Source: Paenibacillus sp. FSL K6-1096
GTDB lineage: Bacteria; Bacillota; Bacilli; Paenibacillales; Paenibacillaceae
Assembly: GCF_037977055.1 (NCBI RefSeq)
Contig: NZ_CP150274.1
Span: 4,898,001 to 4,962,000 of the forward strand
DNA: 64,000 nucleotides
Direction of reading: 5' to 3'
In this document: one piece after another, positions 36,703 through 44,512 of the stretch
Numbering within the stretch: the stretch's first letter is position 1
Layout of the letters: each line of letters opens with the position of its first letter
Made by a program: the position numbers and the translations under genes
Notes under the pieces: model-generated
Seen by the model: only the letters and a program-made list of their open reading frames with translations
What the model was told of the DNA's origin: nothing
Databases searched by the model: none

Positions 36703-37859
36703 GACGAATGGGCGCAGGTAGAGCTTCCGGCAGCATTGATGTCAAAGCAGCCGTTATGGAGCGGGTACGGGCCATCCATGCTGAGCAGGCTGCATCAGAG
36801 GATGCGGCATCGGCTTCGCCGGGACAAACGGTAGCTGGGACGGGTACACAGATGCCTGTGATGACCAGACAGCAGATGCCTAAGCAGCGTCCTGCGCTGC
36901 AGCGGGGCCGGAGGCTGGCTGCCGGACTCTGCGCTGTGGCGCTCCTTGGAGTGGCCGGGTTCGGTGTTGTCCGCAACGTGCTGGATCAGGGAACTGCGGG
37001 TAAGGTGTTGCACCCGGACTTTGCGGTGACCCGGCAGACGGAGGCGAAGCCTCTGGCCTTGAAGGACCGCAGCGGCAGAATTGTGGCGCAGCTGAAGTAC
37101 ACTGTGTCTAAGGGATACACGCCGTCCTACATTGGCTCCAGCTCTGCCCGGGAACGTTTCTTTAAGCTAAAGGAACAATATGAACGGCAGGCGCAAGCCG
37201 GCTTACAGCCGGGAGAGACCGCGGCTTATTATGTCAATGATAGTGAATTAATTGCATTGATGAACGGGCTCGGGTATGGAGCTCCGCTTTTCTTCACCAG
37301 CAGAGAGGTTACGTATACCAATTACAAGCAGTTGTCGGCAGCACGCGAGCAGACGGGCAAGTGGAGCTTTGCGCTGCCGCCCGAGAGAATAGGCGGATTA
37401 CGGTTAGCAGAAGGCAGGCTGTTCACCAAAACTCCCTCCGGGTATGAGCCGGAATACAGGCAGATCCTGAAGGAGCTGAAGGCCGAAGTTGAAGGCGATC
37501 CGGACGGTAATCCGCTGGCCGTTACCATATGGCCCTTGAAGAGTATCGCAAAGGCCGAGATGGTCTATCAGGAGGGCAGCCAGCAGCTTAAGCTTAATTT
37601 ATTCTGGGATATTGCAGAAACAACTGGCCCGGTCCAAATCATCTTGAATCCCGGCCAAAATGCCGAAATGTGGTCCTACGAAGATAAGGAGCTGCTGTTC
37701 ATTCCCGGGACAGGCGAAGAGAACAACGGGGGGTCAGTTAGCAGACTGTATTGGTACGACAGCGCCTACGGAGGGCTTGCTTTAATAACGGACCCGCCGG
37801 ACCAGCGGCTGACCCGGGAACAATGGGAGAACATTGCCGCCGGAATGGTTCAGCAGTGA
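36666..37859 (+). CDS. Membrane-anchored anti-sigma factor with extracytoplasmic DUF4367-like domain
   Basis: 397 residues. About 80 cytoplasmic residues, where the sigma-binding region should lie, are followed by one TM (about 83-101) and a large outside domain. Start ATG has AGGGGGAGG five bases upstream and overlaps the sigma gene by 37 bases. The extracytoplasmic part shares segments with the secreted protein encoded next (PGETAAYYVNDSELIALMN; a G-Y-x-P-x-Y region; a common IAAGMVQQ-like end). No zinc-binding HxxxCxxC motif is visible, so it is not a ZAS-type anti-sigma. Confidence 0.8.
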   Translation: MDERIAAEEKRIRRMGAGRASGSIDVKAAVMERVRAIHAEQAASEDAASASPGQTVAGTGTQMPVMTRQQMPKQRPALQRGRRLAAGLCAVALLGVAGFGVVRNVLDQGTAGKVLHPDFAVTRQTEAKPLALKDRSGRIVAQLKYTVSKGYTPSYIGSSSARERFFKLKEQYERQAQAGLQPGETAAYYVNDSELIALMNGLGYGAPLFFTSREVTYTNYKQLSAAREQTGKWSFALPPERIGGLRLAEGRLFTKTPSGYEPEYRQILKELKAEVEGDPDGNPLAVTIWPLKSIAKAEMVYQEGSQQLKLNLFWDIAETTGPVQIILNPGQNAEMWSYEDKELLFIPGTGEENNGGSVSRLYWYDSAYGGLALITDPPDQRLTREQWENIAAGMVQQ

Positions 37860-37961
37860 GAATTTATAAGCGTGAAATAAAGATGTCCCTTTTTGAAGCC
37901 CGGCGGCGTTACAAGAGTGTTGCAGCAACAAACATATCAGCCGAAGGGAAGGAATTAGAAC

Positions 37962-38795
37962 ATGACTCTGTCTAAGAAAAAGAAAGCGGCGGCTGCCGCA
38001 CTCTGCTTGTCCATGCTGCTCAGCGCGGCAGCGGGAACGGCCGGAGCAGCGGGAACGCTGCCTGACAAATTGAAGAATAAAAGTAACGGCATCCTGTGGG
38101 CAGAAACTGAACAACCGGCCAAGCCGGCTGCGCCATCTCCGCTGGACGCTTTGCTGGCTCAAGCGAACACAGTTCCCTTGAAAGCAGGGGAAATGCGGGT
38201 GGTTTACGTCAATGATGCCAAAATTAACACGCTGGATAGTCTGAATATCAGTTATGTGCCGTTCAGCTATACTTCTGTAAGCGCAGCAGCGCAGAAATTA
38301 TCGTCGATGGGCGGAGGCGCATTGATGGCTCCGGCTTCGCTGCCGAAAGATTATGTGCTGAAAGAGGCAATCATCAGTCCTGATATTCCTTTTTCTTATG
38401 AGGATGGATATGTGCAGCTCAGGGAGAAACTCAAGCAACAATCCACAGCAGCAGGTACAAAGGTTATCACCAAAATGCTCCCTTGGAGCGGTCATGTCAC
38501 CACGCTGACCTATACCCGCAAAGGCGAGGTGCTGAGCCTGCGCGCCGAGCCAGCCAGCGAGCTTCCGGCCGGAGTAACATTGGCCTCATTGCCGGGGGAC
38601 AAGGACCAGCAGGTGCAGGTTAACGGGCAGGAGATGATGTTCACCTCCTTCGGCCCGCATCATGACAAGCTGAAATCCCAATTGCAGTGGAGAAGCCCGG
38701 ACGGCAGCAGGGAGTATACACTGACGGACACCCGAAACACTGTACAGAGCAAGGCAGAGCTGCTGGCGATGGCCGGCAGCCTGACCGCTCAATAG
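37962..38795 (+). CDS. Secreted DUF4367-like protein, paralogue of the anti-sigma outer domain
   Basis: 277 residues with a clear signal peptide (basic KKKK, hydrophobic stretch, cleavage near AGAAG at about 33). The mature part resembles the outer domain of the preceding anti-sigma protein: AGEMRVVYVNDAKINTLD aligns with its PGETAAYYVND region and the ends LLAMAGSLTAQ and IAAGMVQQ match in position. It may sense the same signal or compete for it. Start ATG follows AAGGGAAGGA. It ends three bases before the convergent ligD stop, with no terminator between. Confidence 0.75.
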   Translation: MTLSKKKKAAAAALCLSMLLSAAAGTAGAAGTLPDKLKNKSNGILWAETEQPAKPAAPSPLDALLAQANTVPLKAGEMRVVYVNDAKINTLDSLNISYVPFSYTSVSAAAQKLSSMGGGALMAPASLPKDYVLKEAIISPDIPFSYEDGYVQLREKLKQQSTAAGTKVITKMLPWSGHVTTLTYTRKGEVLSLRAEPASELPAGVTLASLPGDKDQQVQVNGQEMMFTSFGPHHDKLKSQLQWRSPDGSREYTLTDTRNTVQSKAELLAMAGSLTAQ

Positions 38796-38798
38796 CTT

Positions 38799-39800
38799 CT
38801 ATAATTCCCTCTGGCTCAACGAACAGGACCGGGGCGGCACATCCACCTGGGCCTGAATGACCGGCTGGCGGAAGGTGCCGGAGGGGTTCCACTCCAGGAA
38901 ATTCAGCTTGAACACCAGCTCCGGCTTAATCCAGACGGAGCCTTTGCTGCGCTGCGGGAGCGCTGCGAACGGCATCTGCTCCGTAACCAGCCCGGGAATC
39001 CGTGCGGTCAGCGTGCGCCAGTCCTGGACGGTCATTCTGCCCGCTCCGGCGTGGCCGATATAATGCAGCTTCCCGGCGTCATCATACAAGCCGAAGAGCA
39101 GCGCATTGACAATACCGTCTCGGAAGGTGACGCCGCCGGCGACAGCGGTGACATCGGAGATGATCTTCAGCTTCTGCCAGCGCTTGTCCTTGCCGCCGGG
39201 GGCATAGGTGCTGTCCAGATCCTTGCAGACAATGCCCTCCAGACTCCCTTGTCTGGCCGCAGTGAGCAGCTGGGCAGGGTCTGGATAGCTCGGCACCTGC
39301 TGGACATGGGGATGGGGCAGCAGGACCTCGTTCAGCATCTGCTGCCGCTGTGACAAAGGCATATCCAGCAGCCACAAGCCATTGCAGTACAGGATGTCGA
39401 ACACCATATACAGCACCGGAACCTGCGGCTGCACCGCCCGGATGGCCGCTTCATTCTTCAGGCTGTCCCGCCGCATCACCTCATGGAAGGAGGGCTTGCC
39501 GCCGCTGAGCGCGATGATCTCCCCATCGAGCATAACGGAACCGGCCCGGCAATACGCTTCCGGCTTCGTAAGCTCAGGATACTGTAAGGTACGCCTATTG
39601 CCACGGCGGTTAATCAGCTCGGTATGGCTTCCATCGAACAGGGAGAGCATCCGCACCCCGTCCCATTTAATCTGGGCGGTCCACTGGCTTCCGGCCGGAG
39701 GAACGGCTGCCAGCACTGGCTCAAACGGGGTGACCGGCTGGAGCTTGACAGAACCTGCTGTCTGTTTCAGCCCGCGTGTAGCAGTCCGGCCGCTAGGCAT
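38799..39800 (-). CDS. ligD: ATP-dependent DNA ligase, LigD ligase domain
   Basis: 333 residues. The adenylation motif I is IKWDGVRM, with Lys as nucleophile. Later motifs include MLDGEIIAL, MVFDILY, LEGIVCKDLDS and WQKLKI. An OB-fold with the conserved GSVWIKPELVFKLNFLEW closes the protein. It seals breaks in Ku-dependent non-homologous end joining. Start 39800 overlaps the end of the Ku gene by eight bases, so the two are co-translated. The polymerase domain is a separate gene at 35065. Confidence 0.93.
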   Translation of the reverse strand: MPSGRTATRGLKQTAGSVKLQPVTPFEPVLAAVPPAGSQWTAQIKWDGVRMLSLFDGSHTELINRRGNRRTLQYPELTKPEAYCRAGSVMLDGEIIALSGGKPSFHEVMRRDSLKNEAAIRAVQPQVPVLYMVFDILYCNGLWLLDMPLSQRQQMLNEVLLPHPHVQQVPSYPDPAQLLTAARQGSLEGIVCKDLDSTYAPGGKDKRWQKLKIISDVTAVAGGVTFRDGIVNALLFGLYDDAGKLHYIGHAGAGRMTVQDWRTLTARIPGLVTEQMPFAALPQRSKGSVWIKPELVFKLNFLEWNPSGTFRQPVIQAQVDVPPRSCSLSQREL

Positions 39801-40773
39801 CCTTGCTCTTCGCGCTCCGGCGCTTCGGCTTCGGAGCAATCACCGGAATCGGTCCGGTCGCCTCGTCTACCACCGGGGCTGCCGGGGCATCGGCGGAAGC
39901 TCCCGCAGCGGCGGCTTTGGCTTTGGAGGGACGCTTCTTGGACCCGGCGGCTGTCCGCGGCTTCGCGCCAGTCCCCGCCTTGCCGGGCCCGGGATCGGAC
40001 GGGATATGCTGGACCGCTTCGATGCTGGCCTGGAGGGCTGCCATTAGATCGATGACATTGGTCTCCTGGCGCGCAGGGGCGATATGGAACTCTTCTCCGG
40101 CAATCTTGTGCGTAATCAGATCCAGCATCCGCTGGCGGTAATCATCGGTATATTTAGCCGGCTCGAACGGGGTGGACAGCTGGGAGATCAGCAGCTTGGC
40201 CATGTCCAGCTCCTTGTCGTTCACCTGGCCCGGCTCCGGCAGGCCCGGGACCTGCGAGACCGGACGGACCTCATCGGGATAGAAGATCGTCTCAATCGCG
40301 ATACAATCCTGCAGCACACGGATGGCGGCCAGGCTGCTTTTGGAGCGGATGGAGATTTTGGCGATGCCGATCTTGCCGGTCTGACGCATAGCCTCCATCA
40401 GCAGACGGTAAGCATTGGCGCCTGCCTGATCGGGGGAGAGGTAATAGGTCTTTTGGAAGTAGATCGGGTCGATCTCCGTCAGATCCACGAAATCCAGAAT
40501 CGTGATGCTCTTGCTGCTCTCCTCCGTCAGCTGATCCAGCTCCTCCTTATCGAACAGCACGAACTTGCCTTTTTCATATTCGTAGCCCTTGCCGATCTCC
40601 TCCCACGCCACTTCCTTCTCGCAGACCGGGCATTTACGCACATAGGACAGCGGGCTGCCGCATTCTTTGTGGATGTAGCGCAGAGAGATGTCCTTGTCCT
40701 CCGTAGCGGAGAACATTTTGACGGGAACATGCACCAGGCCGAAGCTGATGGCCCCTTTCCAAACGGTATGCAC
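39793..40773 (-). CDS. ku: Ku DNA end-binding protein
   Basis: 326 residues. It starts with the conserved WKGAISFGLVHVPVKM and the Cys-rich HKECGSPLSYVRKCPVCEKEV region, followed by the beta-barrel core (about 60-260). The C-terminal tail (about 265-326) is rich in Lys, Ala and Pro, as in many bacterial Ku proteins where it contacts DNA. Start is GTG eight bases after AGGAGG. It recruits LigD to double-strand ends, here probably in spores. A CATACTA matching the sigma-G -10 lies upstream at 40807-40813 on the minus strand, but its -35 partner is unclear. Confidence 0.95.
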   Translation of the reverse strand: MHTVWKGAISFGLVHVPVKMFSATEDKDISLRYIHKECGSPLSYVRKCPVCEKEVAWEEIGKGYEYEKGKFVLFDKEELDQLTEESSKSITILDFVDLTEIDPIYFQKTYYLSPDQAGANAYRLLMEAMRQTGKIGIAKISIRSKSSLAAIRVLQDCIAIETIFYPDEVRPVSQVPGLPEPGQVNDKELDMAKLLISQLSTPFEPAKYTDDYRQRMLDLITHKIAGEEFHIAPARQETNVIDLMAALQASIEAVQHIPSDPGPGKAGTGAKPRTAAGSKKRPSKAKAAAAGASADAPAAPVVDEATGPIPVIAPKPKRRSAKSKDA

Positions 40774-40925
40774 GGATATCGCCTCCTGATCATTAGTGTT
40801 ATGGCTTAGTATGAGGCGGGCAGGCTAATTCTAGCCATGCTTCAGGAAGGATGCATTATTTGAGATTGGTGGGAAAAAATAAACCTGCTTCCGTTCGGCG
40901 AAGCCCATGTTAGAAGGAGGCTGTT

Positions 40926-41108
40926 ATGGATCAGGCACATTATCACTGGAGCGATGCTCTATCGGAGCAGGACATTCCGGCCGAGGCTGTCAACTGGGAG
41001 AATATTATTGCGGACCCAAAGAACGAGGAGTTGGATGCAGCTCCCGGCCTGCTGGATGCTGAAGCCACGATTGGCGAGCCTCCGGCTGACGGAGAAGAAG
41101 AGGAATAA
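40926..41108 (+). CDS. Small acidic protein of unknown function, in operon with the SASP gene
   Basis: 60 residues, strongly acidic, ending GEEEE; about a third Asp/Glu with no basic stretch and no membrane segment. AGAAGGAGG five to eight bases before ATG makes translation very likely. Its stop is 13 bases before the start of the SspH-type gene, so they are co-transcribed and probably both spore-expressed. I do not recognise the family. Confidence 0.75.
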   Translation: MDQAHYHWSDALSEQDIPAEAVNWENIIADPKNEELDAAPGLLDAEATIGEPPADGEEEE

Positions 41109-41121
41109 GGAGGGCAGGAGA

Positions 41122-41313
41122 ATGGATATAGAACGTGCGAAGGATATTTATGCCTCCAAAGACACCATTGCAGTGCATCTCGACGGGGAGCCGGTCTGGA
41201 TCGAGCATGTGGACACCGAAAATGGTATGGCTACCGTTCAGGTCGGCTCACGGCCGACGAATACGCACACCGTTGGTGTGGAGCGGCTGGAGGAGCAAGA
41301 GAAGCAAGTTTAG
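41122..41313 (+). CDS. sspH: H-type small acid-soluble spore protein
   Basis: 63 residues matching the SspH pattern: MDIERAKDIY at the start, VHLDGEPVWIEHVDTENGMA in the middle and the closing VGVERLEEQ. These minor SASPs are made in the forespore and packed in the spore core. Start ATG follows AGGAG. A strong terminator follows at 41360. Divergent from ku, so DNA protection and repair genes of the spore sit back to back. Confidence 0.92.
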   Translation: MDIERAKDIYASKDTIAVHLDGEPVWIEHVDTENGMATVQVGSRPTNTHTVGVERLEEQEKQV

Positions 41314-41359
41314 ATGCGCAATTCAACCGGGCGGGTATCCGGGGAAAATAGACTTTGGT

Positions 41360-41411
41360 GCAGGGCCTATGCTGGCGATGTCAACATCGCTGGGTGGCCC
41401 TGCTTTTTTGT
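41360..41411 (+). terminator. Terminator after sspH
   Basis: Outer arms GCAGGGCC / GGCCCTGC, inner arms GCGATGT / ACATCGC, then seven T residues. The following bases to 41585 hold nothing I recognise. Confidence 0.92.
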
Positions 41412-41609
41412 ATGTGGGAAAGCGGGGGGTGAGCGGGAATGAGGAGCCTCTGAGTCCGCACACGCCCGGAGGTGGGCAGCGTACGTACCGGGAGTGCGGG
41501 ATGGAGACGCCAAGTGGCTTCACCCGGAATGTTTTACCAATAGCTGACACAAGGGTTGACGAGAGAAGGAACGGCCCCTATATTTGGGGGAGAATTTAGA
41601 TGAAAAGAG

Positions 41610-42581
41610 ATGATGGACATGCGCCCGATATTGCTGGGGATCTGCTCGGCGCTGTTTTTTGCCGTGACCTTTGTGCTGAACCGGAGGATGGAGCTGGCGG
41701 GGGGAAGCTGGGCCTGGAGCGTCTCGCTGCGTTACTTGTTTACCCTGCCGCTGTTACTTGCGATCGTAGCCGGACGGGGACGGCTTAAGCCGCTGCTCCA
41801 GGCAATGAGAGAACGTCCGGGAGCCTGGCTGCTGTGGGGAACGGTCGGATTCGGCCTGTTCTATGCGCCCATCTGCTTCGCGGCGGCGTATGCGCCGGGC
41901 TGGCTGACCGCAGGGACCTGGCAGATTACAATTATCTCCGGCTCGCTGCTGGCTCCTCTATTCGGGGTGTGGGTCAGCAGCCCCTCAGGCCCGGTATACA
42001 TAAAAGGCAGAATCCCGCTGCGCGGGCTGCTTCTGTCCCTGATTATTCTGGCCGGTGTAGCGCTGCTGCAAGCCGATCATGCCCGCCGCCTGGCTCCGGC
42101 GCAGGTGCTGCTGGGCGTCCTCCCGATCGCCTCCTTCGCTTACCCGCTGGGCAACCGCAAGATGATGGCGCTCTGCGGAGACAAGCTGGATGTCTTCCAG
42201 CGGATTCTCGGCATGACGCTGGCCAGCCTGCCCTTCTGGCTGCTGCTTGCCCTGTACGGACTGGCAGATACAGGTCTGCCGTCATCCTCGCAGGTGGGCC
42301 AGTCGGTGATCGTTGCGCTCAGTTCGGGTATTGTGGCGACGGTGCTCTTTTTCCGGGCTACAGATTTGGTGCGGGACAGCATGAGCGGCCTGGCTGCCGT
42401 GGAGGCCACCCAGTCGCTGGAGGTTCTGTTCGCCTTGCTGGGCGAGATTCTGCTGCTTCATTCCCCGCTGCCTTCGCTGCTGTCATGGATAGGGATCGCG
42501 GTCATTATTGGCGGAATGGTGCTGCACAGCCTGTTCTCCAGACACCCGGAGGAGGCCCGTGCCCCAAGTGCTGCCGCCTGA
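41610..42581 (+). CDS. DMT-superfamily exporter (EmrE/EamA type)
   Basis: 323 residues with ten hydrophobic segments in two five-segment halves, the usual DMT layout. The start is uncertain. GGGGGAG is spaced perfectly (seven bases) for an ATG at 41600, which is in another frame, while ATG 41610 in the transporter frame has only AAAAGAG before it. Loss of one A from the A4 run at 41603-41606 would join that ATG to the transporter frame (MKEMMDMRPILLG). Substrate unknown. Followed at 90 bases by the t6A operon promoter. Confidence 0.85.
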   Translation: MMDMRPILLGICSALFFAVTFVLNRRMELAGGSWAWSVSLRYLFTLPLLLAIVAGRGRLKPLLQAMRERPGAWLLWGTVGFGLFYAPICFAAAYAPGWLTAGTWQITIISGSLLAPLFGVWVSSPSGPVYIKGRIPLRGLLLSLIILAGVALLQADHARRLAPAQVLLGVLPIASFAYPLGNRKMMALCGDKLDVFQRILGMTLASLPFWLLLALYGLADTGLPSSSQVGQSVIVALSSGIVATVLFFRATDLVRDSMSGLAAVEATQSLEVLFALLGEILLLHSPLPSLLSWIGIAVIIGGMVLHSLFSRHPEEARAPSAAA

Positions 42582-42591
42582 ACAGCGCCTG

Positions 42592-42620
42592 TTGCGGTAC
42601 ATGTAGCATACCGATATAAT
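42592..42620 (+). promoter_or_regulatory. Sigma-A promoter of the tsaE operon
   Basis: TTGCGG, 17 bases, then a perfect TATAAT. It begins ten bases after the exporter stop and lies about 50 bases before the tsaE start. Confidence 0.55.
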
Positions 42621-42667
42621 TAAAAGTATTGTTAACCGGTAAGGTTATATAAAAGGTGGTTGCAGCT

Positions 42668-43162
42668 TTGGACAAGATGACAGAAACGGTGTTTACCTGC
42701 CGTTCTTATAGCCTTCAGGATACAGACGCGCTCGCCGCTGCCATTGCTGCCGAGTCATTGCCCGGGATGGTGATCGGCTTGGACGGTGATCTGGGTGCAG
42801 GCAAAACGGCGTTCTCGCAGTGTTATGCCCGTCATCTGGGGGTGGAGGGGATTGTGAACAGTCCTACCTTTACAATTATCAAGGAATATCAGGGCCGTCT
42901 GCCGCTGTATCATATGGATGTCTACCGGATCTCGGAGCAGGAAGCGGATGAGCTGGGGCTGGAGGAGTATTTCTACGGCCAGGGCGTGAGTCTGGTGGAA
43001 TGGAGCAGTGTCATTACCGGACTGATGCCGCCGCGGCATCTGCACATCGGGCTGAAGACCGCCAGCCCGGAGGAACGGGAGATTACGGTGACCGGAATCG
43101 GAGAACCATACGGCGAAGTGTGCCGCAGGCTGATCCAGAAGTGGGGTAAAAGAGATGAGTAA
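42668..43162 (+). CDS. tsaE: tRNA t6A synthesis ATPase TsaE
   Basis: 164 residues. P-loop GDLGAGKTAFSQ near residue 38 and the family stretches VNSPTFTIIKEY and PLYHMDVYRI. It drives turnover of the TsaBD complex that makes threonylcarbamoyl-adenosine at tRNA position 37. Start TTG 42668 has AGGTGG eight bases upstream; ATG 42677 is the alternative. Its end overlaps tsaB by eight bases. First gene of tsaE-tsaB-rimI-tsaD. Confidence 0.95.
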   Translation: MDKMTETVFTCRSYSLQDTDALAAAIAAESLPGMVIGLDGDLGAGKTAFSQCYARHLGVEGIVNSPTFTIIKEYQGRLPLYHMDVYRISEQEADELGLEEYFYGQGVSLVEWSSVITGLMPPRHLHIGLKTASPEEREITVTGIGEPYGEVCRRLIQKWGKRDE

Positions 43163-43991
43163 TTTAAATAATGAGCCGCGCAAGCGGCTTTTGGCGCTGG
43201 ATACATCAACGGCTGTTCTCGGCGTGGCCGTAACCGATGGCAGCGGGCTGCTGCATGAGATCAATGCTTCAGGCGAGCGGAACCACTCGGTTCACCTGCT
43301 GCCCATTATCGAACAGGCGCTGCAGGCTGCGGCTGTCACTGCGGATAAGATCGGCGGAATCGCGGTCGGTATCGGTCCGGGCTCCTATACCGGAACGCGG
43401 ATCGCTGTCACAGCCGCCAAAACGCTGGCCTGGGCCTGGAATGTGCCGGTAACCGGCGTGTCCAGCCTGCATGCGCTCGCCTGGGGCGGGTATCATGCGG
43501 CGGCTGCGCAGCGGGAAGACGCTGTGCAGGCGGGGCAGGAATCTGCGCCCGGGACCGCTGGACCGGACTGGATTATCCCGCTGATCGATGCCCGGCGGGG
43601 GCAGGTGTACACGGCGTTATTCGCAGCGGACGGGGACAAGCCTCCCCGGCGGCTCGCGGCAGACGCTATCCGGCTGATGGCGGACTGGGTGCAGGAGCTG
43701 GCAGAGCGGCTAACAGAAGCTGCACAAGAAGGCAGAATGCCGGGCAGCCTGTGGTTTGTAGGCGAGACGGGACTGCACGGAACAGCGGAATCGCTGGCTC
43801 CGCTTACCGGAGCGGGCAATGTGCGGACGCTTCCGTATGAGCTGGAAGGCCGCTGGACCGGCTTCCTGGCGGAAGCAGGGGTCTATGAGGCGAGCGGAGA
43901 GCTTCATGCGCTGATCCCCAACTATACGCAGCTCTCGGAAGCGGAGGCTAATCTGCGGCGGAGCAGCGAAGGGAGCCTGAAGACAAGATGA
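43155..43991 (+). CDS. tsaB: tRNA t6A synthesis protein TsaB
   Basis: 278 residues, ASKHA-fold partner of TsaD. The start LLALDTSTAVLGVAV is characteristic, as is IGPGSYTGTRIAVTAAKTLAW near residue 75. It stabilises TsaD and is itself inactive as an enzyme. ATG overlaps tsaE; its stop overlaps the rimI start in an ATGA. A stretch near residues 115-140 is somewhat longer than usual for the family. Confidence 0.95.
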   Translation: MSNLNNEPRKRLLALDTSTAVLGVAVTDGSGLLHEINASGERNHSVHLLPIIEQALQAAAVTADKIGGIAVGIGPGSYTGTRIAVTAAKTLAWAWNVPVTGVSSLHALAWGGYHAAAAQREDAVQAGQESAPGTAGPDWIIPLIDARRGQVYTALFAADGDKPPRRLAADAIRLMADWVQELAERLTEAAQEGRMPGSLWFVGETGLHGTAESLAPLTGAGNVRTLPYELEGRWTGFLAEAGVYEASGELHALIPNYTQLSEAEANLRRSSEGSLKTR

Positions 43992-44512
43992 TAGAACCGG
44001 AAGCAGGAAGGGTTCAGGAGGATGAGCTTGTTTTTCGGCTGATGCGGCTGGAGGATATCCCCGACATTCTTGTCATTGAACGGGAGGCCTTCACCATGCC
44101 GTGGACCGAGGATGCCTTCCGCAACGAGCTGACGCATAATCATTTCGCCAAATATATGGTGATGGAGCTGGCCGGGCAGATTATCGGCTATGCGGGGATG
44201 TGGGCGATTGTTGACGAGGCGCATGTGACCAACATTGCGCTGCTGGAGGCGTACCGGGGACGGAAATGGGGCGAGCGGCTGCTGGACGAGCTGATGAGAA
44301 CGGCGGCTTATCTCGGGATGCAGTCCATTACGCTGGAGGTGCGGGTCTCCAATGAGGTGGCCCAGAATCTGTACCGCAAAAAAGGCTTCCGCCCCGCCGG
44401 CACCCGCAAGGGGTATTATTCGGACAACCGCGAGGATGCGCTCATCATGTGGGCCAATCTGCCGGAGTACGGGGAGCAAGCTGTAACGGAAGGAAGCGTG
44501 GACTTGAAATGA
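43988..44512 (+). CDS. rimI: Ribosomal-protein-alanine N-acetyltransferase RimI
   Basis: GNAT acetyltransferase, 174 residues. The acetyl-CoA site appears as NIALLEAYRGRKWGERLLDEL near residue 80, followed by ITLEVRVSNEVAQNLYRKKGF, a RimI hallmark. It is predicted to acetylate the N-terminal Ala of a ribosomal protein. Both ends overlap neighbours by ATGA, so translation is coupled through the t6A operon. Confidence 0.93.
   Translation: MIEPEAGRVQEDELVFRLMRLEDIPDILVIEREAFTMPWTEDAFRNELTHNHFAKYMVMELAGQIIGYAGMWAIVDEAHVTNIALLEAYRGRKWGERLLDELMRTAAYLGMQSITLEVRVSNEVAQNLYRKKGFRPAGTRKGYYSDNREDALIMWANLPEYGEQAVTEGSVDLK

Noticed and set aside
39793..40055. Long plus-strand frames across ku and ligD
   Set aside because: GC-rich antisense shadows of the Ku and ligase genes without ribosome sites.
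40906..40912. Sigma-G -10 (CATGTTA) for the acidic gene and sspH
   Set aside because: It would start transcription inside the ribosome binding site.
41600..41788. 62-codon frame from the well-spaced ATG before the exporter
   Set aside because: Its product has no protein-like features after the first codons and it overlaps the transporter gene. More likely a frameshift or start artefact, reported as a finding.
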